This document shows positions 15,178 through 21,966 of a stretch of DNA of 34,492 nucleotides, one piece after another. Within the stretch, counting starts at the first letter, position 1; each line of letters starts with the position of its first letter. Under the pieces are notes generated by a model. The model had not been told where the DNA came from and did no database searches. It worked only from the letters and a program-made list of their open reading frames with translations. The DNA comes from Planctomycetia bacterium (lineage in GTDB: Bacteria; Planctomycetota; MHYJ01; WSZJ01): positions 1 through 34,492 of the forward strand of contig JADLHC010000288.1 in the NCBI GenBank assembly GCA_020849035.1, given 5' to 3'. The position numbers were made by a program, and so were the translations under genes.

Positions 15178-15922
15178 TCTTCTCTCCCATCAGTTTTCGG
15201 ATCTCATTGATCTTCTCTGCTGCTTTGTCACCGGAATCACGATTCGTAAAGGAAGTGTCGTCGACCAAGCCGATTGCCTCTTCGACTAGTGCCTTGAATT
15301 CTGGCGTCTTGGGCCCTGCGGCCGCTAGCCCCCCAAGATACTCGAGCAGTTGGTTCTTCTTGGCCAGAATGTCGAGCCACCCCGCGCCGAATGGACCGTC
15401 GAGAGAGCGGAGCAGGGCGCACCACTCCTTCCGAGGTCCGTCAAGCCACTGAATGGTCTCATTGAGAGCAGCCCGCTGTTCGCGGTTACCACCAAGCGGT
15501 ACGCCGAAGGCGCGTGTATCCATGAGCGCCCGTGCGGCTTTCAAGTAATCGATCCAGGCCTCGCGGTAGGCGCAAGGGATGTGGTATCGGAGGAAGTGAC
15601 GCGCGGCAATTCGAATATCGTAGTCGTCGCGGCCGAGCGCACCAATCACCTCCCCGAAAATCGACTGGAGGAGCTTCTTCAATCGATTGGGGTCAAGTGG
15701 CGGTATCCAGCCCGGAAGGTCCGACCATTCCAGGCCTCCCGGACGAGCTTCGAGAAGCGACGAGGCGGCGACGAAGCCGGGGGTCGCGTTGTTTGAATTG
15801 AGCGTTGGAGAGTTGGGTCCATGCCGGGCAACGGCCGCCGATCCTGGAGCAGATGGACCGCCGCTGAGGGAGGAGAGCGGCTGGAGGCTGGGTCGAACTT
15901 CCGATCGTCCCGCGGTGAGCAT
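15170..15922 (-). CDS. Unknown protein coupled to the OmpH-like lipoprotein
   Basis: 250 residues from ATG 15922 (GGGGAAGAG upstream). Residues 1-50 are Ser/Pro/Gly-rich and probably disordered. The rest is largely helical and Trp-rich, with LEWSDLPGWIPPLDPNRLKK, YDIRIAARHFLRYHIPCAY, and a charged C-terminus AAEKINEIRKLMGEKSD. There is no signal peptide or transmembrane helix. No family was recognised. Its stop overlaps the start of the lipoprotein gene by eight bases, so both belong to one mRNA. The 168 bases between this gene and the small beta protein upstream hold no clear promoter or terminator. GC content is visibly lower than in the kinase genes. Confidence 0.7.
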   Translation of the reverse strand: MLTAGRSEVRPSLQPLSSLSGGPSAPGSAAVARHGPNSPTLNSNNATPGFVAASSLLEARPGGLEWSDLPGWIPPLDPNRLKKLLQSIFGEVIGALGRDDYDIRIAARHFLRYHIPCAYREAWIDYLKAARALMDTRAFGVPLGGNREQRAALNETIQWLDGPRKEWCALLRSLDGPFGAGWLDILAKKNQLLEYLGGLAAAGPKTPEFKALVEEAIGLVDDTSFTNRDSGDKAAEKINEIRKLMGEKSD

Positions 15923-16090
15923 GTTTCTCTTCCCCAATTGCGCGCTCTCGTACTGGCTGCGGCGCGATCCACTACGGCAATGCAGCGTTGCTCGAAGAGG
16001 TGTAGCTCAGGTTCTCGGTTCTGCAGTGGCAGTTCGCGGCTCCGACTTGCTTCCGGCGTCCTCAGGGATTGTCGTCGTAGGCTCGCCAAC

Positions 16091-16435
16091 TCACAGCTTC
16101 GCCGTATTGACTCCTGCCGCCAGGATGACCGAGCCGCTGGCGCCCACGGACGTGTACTTGAAGCGGATGTACTGGAAGGCGATGCCCGTAGCCTTGAAGC
16201 TGGAGCCGGACTGGTAGCCGACGCCGAGGGAGGCGACGGGGGCGAGGACGGAGCCGGTCCAGTTCTGCATGTCGTTGCTGCCCTGGACCTCGAACGTCAG
16301 CGTCGCGCTGGCGACGACGGCGAAAATGGTGAGCTCGACTTGAATCGCGTTCGCGTCACCCATGGGGATGGCGAAGGAGAATTCGGGGCTGCCGGTCGTG
16401 GTGACGACGAGCTTCTCTGCAAATCTCGTGTACAT
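16091..16435 (-). CDS. Small beta-sandwich protein B (paralogue of its neighbour)
   Basis: 114 residues without signal peptide or transmembrane helix. Nearly all is predicted beta: GDANAIQVELTIFAVVASAT, LTFEVQGSNDMQNWTGSV, KATGIAFQYIRFKYTSV and a small-residue C-terminus. The phrase QGSNDMQNW resembles the SNDG-x-NW turn found in discoidin-like and phage tail-type beta sandwiches. It aligns along its length with the protein encoded at 16463-16858, sharing GDANA, QG(S/T)ND and GIAF. AGGAG lies about eight bases before the ATG, and only 27 bases separate the two genes, so they share an mRNA. The fold suggests a structural or binding protein; the actual role is unknown. Confidence 0.75.
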   Translation of the reverse strand: MYTRFAEKLVVTTTGSPEFSFAIPMGDANAIQVELTIFAVVASATLTFEVQGSNDMQNWTGSVLAPVASLGVGYQSGSSFKATGIAFQYIRFKYTSVGASGSVILAAGVNTAKL

Positions 16436-16462
16436 CGGGGATCTCCTGGTAGGTGTTATCGG

Positions 16463-16858
16463 TCAGAGACGAGCCAGGCTCATGTCGGCGTAGGCGGAGT
16501 AGGTGCCGCCCGAGATGTTGCTGACGATGACGAAGGCGAGGCGGAGGGCGGCGAAGGCGATGCCGGAGACGGAGATGGAGTAGAGGCCGATGCCATTGAG
16601 GGCGACGCTGCCGAGGATGGTGAAGTTGCAGCCGTCGTTGGTGCCCTGGAGGTACGCGGTGCCGTTGATGAGGGCGGTGCCGGCCCAGAGCTTGATGACG
16701 CAGAGGGCGGCGTTGGCGTCGCCGGCGACGTAGGGCTCGAGGGCGGTGGTCGTGCCGTTGCGTCCGTCGAGCATGAGGCGGTCGGCGCAGACGGCGAAGC
16801 CCGTCTCGCGATCCCCCCAACCCGCGGGGACGTTTCGGTCGCTGCAGGCGCAGGTCAT
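16463..16858 (-). CDS. Small beta-sandwich protein A (first gene after a sigma-54 site)
   Basis: 131 residues from ATG 16858, preceded by GGGAG at a good distance. No signal peptide. An N-terminal part with three cysteines (CACSDRN, VCADR) precedes a beta domain: GDANAALCVIKLWAGTALIN, LQGTNDGCNFTILGS, SVSGIAFAALRLAFVIV. The beta domain is a diverged copy of the one encoded at 16091-16435. The gene begins about 21 bases after the expected start point of a -24/-12 promoter, and the adjacent upstream gene encodes a sigma-54 activator, so inducible expression under that regulator is likely. No named family was recognised. Confidence 0.75.
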   Translation of the reverse strand: MTCACSDRNVPAGWGDRETGFAVCADRLMLDGRNGTTTALEPYVAGDANAALCVIKLWAGTALINGTAYLQGTNDGCNFTILGSVALNGIGLYSISVSGIAFAALRLAFVIVSNISGGTYSAYADMSLARL

Positions 16859-16889
16859 GGAAGTCTCCCGGAGAAGTGCGCGGCGGAAT

Positions 16890-16905
16890 CGCAAACGGAG
16901 GGCCA
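16890..16905 (-). promoter_or_regulatory. Sigma-54 (-24/-12) promoter for the beta-sandwich gene pair
   Basis: The minus strand reads TGGCCCT CCGT TTGCG against the consensus TGGCACG N4 TTGCA. The invariant GG and GC are present with exactly 10 bases between them, and TGGC and TTGC are intact. The predicted start point near 16879 leaves a leader of about 21 bases containing GGGAG before the ATG at 16858. Confidence 0.7.
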
Positions 16906-16961
16906 TTTCCGGAAACACCGGCTTCCCTCGGGGGGCTTCGAGCCGGAAGCGCGCGGAAGGA

Positions 16962-16992
16962 AACTGGAGTTGCCCGGGAGGGAACTCCGGTT
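16962..16992 (-). terminator. Hairpin just after the sigma-54 activator gene
   Basis: A stem of about 10 bp (16962-16971 with 16983-16992, one wobble) and an 11-base loop starts one base after the activator stop. On the minus strand it is followed by TTCCTTCC. It would separate the activator transcript from the sigma-54 transcript that starts downstream. Confidence 0.45.
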
Positions 16993-16993
16993 G

Positions 16994-18046
16994 TCAGACC
17001 TCGCGTTCGACCTCCCACGCCGACGCCTCGATTTCCAACCGTTTGACGATCTTCCGAAGGCCTGGCTCCGAGATTCCCAGCGCGCAGGCGGCTTCTGCGA
17101 ACGTGCCGCGCGACTCACGCAGGGCGCCGATGGCGGCTTCCCGCCGTACGGCGTCGAGCCCGTCCTCCAGGGACCGTGGCACGGGACGGTGAGGCCGGCA
17201 GGCGGCCAGCTCACGGCCGACCGTCTCCCCGGTGACGACCCGGGAGTGGATCCGTGTCCGATGGAGGATGGCCTGCAGCTCCCGGACGTTCCCCGGCCAC
17301 TCGTATCCCCGCAGGACTTCGAGGACCGACTCATCGGCGCGAAGCCCGAACTGGGCGAGGATGGAGTCCACGATGGCGGGGAGGTCTGCGGCACGCGAGC
17401 GCAGCGGCGCGATGTCGAGGCGGAGCATGCCGAGTCGGGCGAGCAGGTCCGGGCGGAACGTAGGCATCGCCTCGAGATCGCGGTTCGTCGCGGCCACGAT
17501 GCGAACGTCCACACGAATCGGGCGCTCGGCGCCGACGGGCAGGATCCAGGGATCCTCCGTAGCGCGCAGGAGCGCTCCCTGCACGTCGGACGGCGCCTCG
17601 CCAACCTCGTCGAGGAACAGCGTTCCGCCGCTCGCCCTCTCGAAGGCGCCCTTGTGGTCCGTCAGGGCCCCCGTGAACGCGCCGCGCTTGTGACCGAACA
17701 GCTCGCTGAGGAGCAGGCCGCCGGGCAGGGCGCCGCAGTTCACTGCGACGAACGGGCCGCGGCGCCGCGGGGACTGGTCGTGGAGATCCTGCGCAATCAA
17801 CTCCTTCCCCGTGCCGGTCTCGCCGACGATCAGGACGGGCAGGACCTCGGGCGCATAGAGCGCCGCTCGCCGTCGAAGGTTAATGGAGTGAACCGAATTG
17901 CCGACGAAACGCCACCTCGAGCCGGCAGTCCTGCGTTCATCGCAACCCGTGCTCAAACAGCGACTTGCAGCGACTTCCCCCCCCTGTCGCCTTACCCGCC
18001 CGGGCGTTCTTCGAATTCCTTCAGCATTGGACTCTTCCTCACACAT
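16994..18046 (-). CDS. Sigma-54-dependent transcriptional activator without sensory domain
   Basis: 350 residues. A basic N-terminal stretch of about 45 residues precedes the AAA+ domain: Walker A GETGTGKE (75-82), the sigma-54 contact motif GAFTGA (122-127), Walker B GTLFLDE (D146, E147), sensor ATNRD (186-190), an arginine-finger region FRPDLLARL (197-205) and [11 protein letters not shown]. The C-terminus holds a Fis-like helix-turn-helix (about 314-340, [19 protein letters not shown]). There is no receiver, GAF or PAS domain, so activity must be controlled by expression level or by a partner protein, as in PspF-type activators. GGAGGGG lies four bases before the ATG. The sigma-54 site 89 bases beyond its stop makes the beta-sandwich pair the obvious target. 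Confidence 0.93.
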   Translation of the reverse strand: MCEEESNAEGIRRTPGRVRRQGGEVAASRCLSTGCDERRTAGSRWRFVGNSVHSINLRRRAALYAPEVLPVLIVGETGTGKELIAQDLHDQSPRRRGPFVAVNCGALPGGLLLSELFGHKRGAFTGALTDHKGAFERASGGTLFLDEVGEAPSDVQGALLRATEDPWILPVGAERPIRVDVRIVAATNRDLEAMPTFRPDLLARLGMLRLDIAPLRSRAADLPAIVDSILAQFGLRADESVLEVLRGYEWPGNVRELQAILHRTRIHSRVVTGETVGRELAACRPHRPVPRSLEDGLDAVRREAAIGALRESRGTFAEAACALGISEPGLRKIVKRLEIEASAWEVEREV

Positions 18047-18078
18047 GGTTCCCCTCCAGTCGCAGAACTGCGGCGCGC

Positions 18079-18084
18079 ATCATA
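18079..18084 (-). promoter_or_regulatory. Candidate -10 box (TATGAT) for the sigma-54 activator
   Basis: TATGAT on the minus strand lies 32 bases before the ATG at 18046, giving a leader of about 25 bases that carries GGAGGGG. No good -35 is visible. Confidence 0.45.
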
Positions 18085-18139
18085 CCGGAGCCCATCGCCG
18101 TTTCCTCATCGCGAACTTCCCATCTCCTCCGCCCCGCTC

Positions 18140-18145
18140 TACCGT
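18140..18145 (+). promoter_or_regulatory. Candidate -10 box (TACCGT) for kinase 3
   Basis: TACCGT ends seven bases before the ATG at 18153, and GCTTCCC between them is not a ribosome binding site. It is consistent with a leaderless mRNA. Confidence 0.35.
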
Positions 18146-18152
18146 GCTTCCC

Positions 18153-21041
18153 ATGCCCGACCGCGAAACCGACCTGCTGTTCGGCCTGCTCGCGCTCCAG
18201 CTCGGCTTTGTGCGGGTGGAGCAGTTGCTGGAGTGCGTGGCGGTGTGGACGGGGGTGGGCGGGGGGAGCCTGGAGGAGATGCTGCGGGCGAAGGCGGCGC
18301 TGAGGGAGGACCAGGCGAAGGCGGTGCGCGGGATGGTCGAGGCGCGGGTGGCGCGGAGCGGGGTGGAGCGGACGCGGGTGGCGCCGGCGCGCGGCGGGGG
18401 GGCGGGGGAGGCGGCGCCGGCGGTGCGGTACCGGCTGATGGGGGAGCTGGGGCGCGGCGGGCTCGGGCGCGTCGTCGAGGCGCACGACGCGCTTCTCGAC
18501 CGCTCGGTCGCGCTCAAGCTCGCGCTGGACGACCTGCCGGCGGACCTGCGGGAGAGGTTCGTGCGGGAAGCGCGGCTGGCGGCGCGGCTGGAGCATCCGG
18601 CGATCGTGCCGGTGTACGACTTCGGGGAGGTGGCGGGGGAGGACGGGCGGGTGCGGGCGTTCCTGGCGATGAAGAAGGTGAAGGGTCGGGACCTGTCGCA
18701 GGTGCTGGCGCTGCTGCAGGCGGGGGTGCCGGAGGCGCGGAGGGAGTGGACGCGGGCGCGGCTGCTGCGGGTGTTCCAGGACGTGTGTCTCGGGGTGGCG
18801 TTCGCGCACGACCGGGGGGTGATCCACCGGGACATCAAGCCGGCGAATGTGATGCTGGGGGAGTACGGGGAGACGATGGTGGTGGATTGGGGGCTGGCGA
18901 GGGAGGCGGGGGCGAAGGGCGGGGGCGTGGAGCGGGGGCGTGAGGCGGGGGCGTACGGCGGGGGGCTGACGCTGGAGGGGGACGTGGTGGGGACGCCGGC
19001 TTACATGTCGCCGGAGCAGGCGGAAGGGCGGGGGGTGGATCATCGGGCGGATGTGTATTCGCTCGGGGCGGTGCTGTACGAGATCCTGACGGGCCGGACG
19101 CCGGTCGAGGGGAACTCAGTCGAGGAGATGCTGTCGCTGGTTCGGAGCGGGCGGATCGTGGCCCCCTCGGAACGGGTGCGCGCTGCGCTGGCGGCGCGGC
19201 CGGCGGCCGCTTCCACGATGGATGCTTCGGGGCGACCGGTGCCTCCGGAGCTCGAGGCCCTTTGCATGAAGGCGCTGGCGCTGCGGCCCGACGACCGGTA
19301 CCGGAGCGCGCGGGAGATGGCCGACGAGGTGCAGCTTTTCCTCGAGGGCGCGAAGCAGCGCGAGCGGGACGCGGCGCTCGCGGCGGCGGAGGTGGCGCGG
19401 GCCGGGGAAGCGGGGGAGCGGCACCGGCGGCTGGCGCGCGAGGCGGAGGCGGCGCGGCGGCGGGCGCAGGAGATCGGCAAGACGGTGCCGGCGTGGGCGG
19501 ACAAGGCGGAGCTGTGGGCGACGGAGGACCGCGCGGCGCGGCTGGAGGCGGAAGCGGTGGAGGCGTTCGCGGAGGCGGACCGGGCGCTGACGCTGGCCCT
19601 GGGGCACGTGAAGGACCACGCCGCGGCGCGGCGGCTGAAGGCGGAAATGGCCTGGGAGCGGTTCGAGGCGATGGACGCCGCGGGGAACGCGGCGGAAGCG
19701 CAGCTCGCGCGGCGCGTGGCGGAGCAGTTCAACGACGGGGACCTCGACGCGCGGCTGAAAGGCGACGGGACGCTGTCCGTGCGGACGGAGGCGTATGTGT
19801 GCCGTTGCCTCGTGGAAGGGCGGATGGTGTTGCCGGAGGAGCTGGCCTACCGCGGCTACCACCCGTTCTCGGGCCGGGCGCTCGACGGGCACGCGGGGGC
19901 GGAGGGAATCCCGGAGAAGGAGCCGAAGGCGCCGGTCCGGATGCGGGCGCACGGCGCGGAGTGCCGGGCCGCGGCCGTCGCGGGGGCCGACGTGTGGATC
20001 TGGCGCTACGAGGAGGAAGGGCGGCTCATGGTCCCGGTGACGCCGACGAGCGGCCCGGCGGGCCCCGACGGCGGCGCCGCGGCGGCGCGGGCCTTCGAGC
20101 CGGGGTCGCCGTTCCGGCCGCGCGGGCCGGGGATGCACCTCGGGAAGACGCCGGTCGAGCGCGCGCCGCTTCCGATGGGCGCCTACCTCGCGATCGTGGC
20201 GAAGGACGGCTTCGAGCCGGCGCGCGTCCCGGTCCTCGTCGGGCGCTGCGAGGACGCGGTGCAGCGCGCGACGCTCTTCCGCCCCGAGGAAATCCCGCAG
20301 GGATTCGTGGTCGTGGGCGGCGGGCGCTTCACGTACCAGGGCGACCGGATGCTCTCCTTCTCGCCGCCCGCGCAGCTCCTCGAGACCGAGGACCTGTTCG
20401 TGGCGCGCCATCCCGTGACCTGCGGCGAGTACGCGGCGTTCCTGAACGCGATCCCGGCGGAGGAAGCGGCGCGCCGGGTGCCGCGCGAGCAGACGGCGCC
20501 CTACTGGCCGGGGCCGCCGTACCGGGTGCCGGCGGGCGGGGAAGGGCGGCGGATCGCGGGGGTGAAGATGGACTGGCAGGAGGACTGGCCGGTCCTGGGC
20601 GTGTCGTGGGAGGACTCGGTCGCGTTCGCGGCGTGGGCCGGCGCGTCCATCCCGCACGAGGTGGACTGGGAGCACGCCGCCCGCGGCCGCGACGGGAGGC
20701 CCTTCCCCATGGGCCGGCACATGGACATGCGCTGGGCGAACAACTCGCGGTCGTTTCCCGATGGGCCGCGTCCGGCGCCGGTGACGGACTTCCCGCAGGA
20801 CGAGTCGCCTTACGGCATCCGCGGCTGCGCCGGCAACGCGAACGAGCACTGCCTGAACGACCCCGGGCAGGAGATGTCCACGTGGCGCCTGTACCGCGGC
20901 GGGTTCTGGACCCACTCGGGCGACAACTCGCGCGTGACCTACCGCGCGGGGTACCCCCCGAAGTCCGTCTCCTCCGCGAACGGCTTCCGCCTCGTCCGCT
21001 TCGCCCGCCTCCCCGCAAACGCCGCCCCCGCCCGGCCGTAA
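18153..21041 (+). CDS. Ser/Thr protein kinase fused to FGE/SUMF1-like domain (kinase 3)
   Basis: 962 residues from ATG 18153, placed by homology with the start of the other kinases (MPDRETDLL against MTDRESRLL); the frame is open further back but without similarity. Kinase domain about 92-410: GRGGLGRVV, K122, HRDIKPAN (H225, D227, K229, N232), DWG (D245), GTPAYMSPEQ. The activation loop is Gly-rich and encoded by a 13-bp tandem repeat. After a long Ala/Arg/Glu coiled-coil linker come the CxC domain (C550, C552; GYHPFSGR) and the FGE-like domain with YAAFLNAI, GVSWEDSVAFAAW, EVDWEHAARGRDG, GNANEHCL and YRGGFW. No FGE catalytic cysteines are present. It is closest to kinase 4: both have the extra segment between beta 5 and the catalytic loop (RLLRVFQDVCLG). 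Start region lacks a Shine-Dalgarno. Confidence 0.95.
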   Translation: MPDRETDLLFGLLALQLGFVRVEQLLECVAVWTGVGGGSLEEMLRAKAALREDQAKAVRGMVEARVARSGVERTRVAPARGGGAGEAAPAVRYRLMGELGRGGLGRVVEAHDALLDRSVALKLALDDLPADLRERFVREARLAARLEHPAIVPVYDFGEVAGEDGRVRAFLAMKKVKGRDLSQVLALLQAGVPEARREWTRARLLRVFQDVCLGVAFAHDRGVIHRDIKPANVMLGEYGETMVVDWGLAREAGAKGGGVERGREAGAYGGGLTLEGDVVGTPAYMSPEQAEGRGVDHRADVYSLGAVLYEILTGRTPVEGNSVEEMLSLVRSGRIVAPSERVRAALAARPAAASTMDASGRPVPPELEALCMKALALRPDDRYRSAREMADEVQLFLEGAKQRERDAALAAAEVARAGEAGERHRRLAREAEAARRRAQEIGKTVPAWADKAELWATEDRAARLEAEAVEAFAEADRALTLALGHVKDHAAARRLKAEMAWERFEAMDAAGNAAEAQLARRVAEQFNDGDLDARLKGDGTLSVRTEAYVCRCLVEGRMVLPEELAYRGYHPFSGRALDGHAGAEGIPEKEPKAPVRMRAHGAECRAAAVAGADVWIWRYEEEGRLMVPVTPTSGPAGPDGGAAAARAFEPGSPFRPRGPGMHLGKTPVERAPLPMGAYLAIVAKDGFEPARVPVLVGRCEDAVQRATLFRPEEIPQGFVVVGGGRFTYQGDRMLSFSPPAQLLETEDLFVARHPVTCGEYAAFLNAIPAEEAARRVPREQTAPYWPGPPYRVPAGGEGRRIAGVKMDWQEDWPVLGVSWEDSVAFAAWAGASIPHEVDWEHAARGRDGRPFPMGRHMDMRWANNSRSFPDGPRPAPVTDFPQDESPYGIRGCAGNANEHCLNDPGQEMSTWRLYRGGFWTHSGDNSRVTYRAGYPPKSVSSANGFRLVRFARLPANAAPARP
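18906..18970 (+). repeat. 13-bp tandem repeat (about 5 units, core GCGGGGGCG) in kinase 3 activation loop
   Basis: The core begins at 18906, 18919, 18932, 18945 and, imperfectly, 18958: an exact 13-base period. It encodes Gly/Ala/Arg/Glu-rich residues between DWG and GTPAYMSPEQ. Since 13 is not divisible by three, loss or gain of one unit shifts the frame, while three units keep it. The G5 runs could also form a G-quadruplex. Confidence 0.85.
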
Positions 21042-21070
21042 TACTCAGATCGGCGGCCGAAAGAGCCCCT

Positions 21071-21093
21071 CGGGGGGGTACGATGGCCCCCCG
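21071..21093 (+). promoter_or_regulatory. Inverted repeat enclosing a -10 box (TACGAT) before the 21120 gene
   Basis: CGGGGGG (21071-21077) and CCCCCCG (21087-21093) flank a nine-base loop containing TACGAT (21079-21084), which fits a -10 for the gene starting at 21120. It may be an operator overlapping the promoter, or the weak 3' hairpin of kinase 3. Confidence 0.35.
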
Positions 21094-21119
21094 CAAACAC
21101 TTCCAGGAAAGGACCTTCC

Positions 21120-21887
21120 GTGAACAAGCTCCCGGCCGTCGCCACCCTCGTCGCCCTCATCGCCTGCGCGGGCCTTGGGTTCTGTGTCGTCGAACTCAAG
21201 AAGATGTCCGGGTCGCTCCAGACCCTCGAGGACAAGCTGGCGAAGCTCGAGAACGGCGCGCCCGCCGGCGGCGGCGCTTCCGGCGGCAGCCCGACATCGG
21301 GCGGCTCGCAGTCTGTCGCCGACGTGGCCAGCGAGCTGAAGAAGCTCAAGGCCGAGGTGGCGGCGGTCAAGACGGAGCAGGCGGACCTCGCGGTCGCGGT
21401 GAAGACCGGGACGGCGCCGAAGAACCCGGACGGCGGGACGGCGACGCCCGTGAACGGCGACCTCAAGACGGCGGTCGAGGCCGTGCTGGCCGAGCGCGAG
21501 GCGGCGAAGGAGAAGGAGCGCAAGGAGCAGGAGGCCAAGCGCGCGGCCGAGTGGCAGGCGCGGATGCAGCAGGGCGTGGTGGACGTGCTGACGCGCGAGC
21601 TGGGGCTGACCGAGCAGCAGAAGTCCCAGATCAACGACATCGTCGCGGCGCAGATGACGACGTTCCGCGAGGCGATGTCGAACCGCAAGGAAGGCGAGAA
21701 CCCGATGGAGAAGATGCAGGCCCTGCGGACCGACACGGACACCAAGATCAAGGCCGTCCTGACGCCGGAGCAGGGGACCAAGTACGACGAGCTCGCCAAG
21801 AACCCGATGGCCCTCTGGGGCGGCGCGATGGGCGGGTTCGGCGGCGGCGGGCGCCGGAACGGGCGGAGCGGCCCGGAAGGGAACTAA
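21120..21887 (+). CDS. Membrane-anchored coiled-coil protein with Spy/CpxP-like C-terminus
   Basis: 255 residues from GTG 21120, preceded by AGGAAAGGA. A signal anchor (about 5-25, PAVATLVALIACAGLGFCVV) is followed by a coiled coil (ELKKLKAEVAAVKTEQADL region), a Gly/Ser-rich linker, a charged helix, and a C-terminal helical domain with LGLTEQQKSQINDIV and VLTPEQGTKYDELAKNP. These LT-x-x-Q and LTPEQ turns are typical of the Spy/CpxP/LTXXQ group of periplasmic helical proteins linked to envelope stress and metal binding. It ends in a Gly-rich tail. It sits between kinases 3 and 4 and closes with a strong terminator. The role is inferred only at fold level. Confidence 0.8.
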   Translation: MNKLPAVATLVALIACAGLGFCVVELKKMSGSLQTLEDKLAKLENGAPAGGGASGGSPTSGGSQSVADVASELKKLKAEVAAVKTEQADLAVAVKTGTAPKNPDGGTATPVNGDLKTAVEAVLAEREAAKEKERKEQEAKRAAEWQARMQQGVVDVLTRELGLTEQQKSQINDIVAAQMTTFREAMSNRKEGENPMEKMQALRTDTDTKIKAVLTPEQGTKYDELAKNPMALWGGAMGGFGGGGRRNGRSGPEGN

Positions 21888-21909
21888 CGGAGCGGTCGTT
21901 CGAATCAAG

Positions 21910-21935
21910 GGCCCGCCCACGAGGCGGGCCTTTTT
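21910..21935 (+). terminator. Rho-independent terminator
   Basis: An 8-bp GC stem (21910-21917 with 21923-21930), loop CACGA, then TTTTT at 21931-21935. It lies 22 bases after the stop of the Spy/CpxP-like gene and isolates it from kinase 4. Confidence 0.9.
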
Positions 21936-21951
21936 CATTCCCCCCGCGGCG

Positions 21952-21957
21952 TAGAAT
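21952..21957 (+). promoter_or_regulatory. Candidate -10 box (TAGAAT) for kinase 4
   Basis: TAGAAT ends nine bases before the ATG at 21967. It lies just after a terminator, so kinase 4 must have its own promoter here. There is no Shine-Dalgarno between box and ATG. Confidence 0.5.
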
Positions 21958-21966
21958 GCCGCCGCG

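Noticed and set aside
15995-16075. tRNA-like text (GTAGCTCAGG followed by GTTCGCGG)
   Set aside because: The D-arm-like text is not followed by an anticodon stem, the T-arm motif GGTTCRAATCC is missing, and the acceptor ends do not pair.
17898-18152. N-terminal extension of kinase 3 upstream of 18153
   Set aside because: It overlaps the divergent sigma-54 activator start and promoter, and its sequence has no counterpart in the other three kinases.
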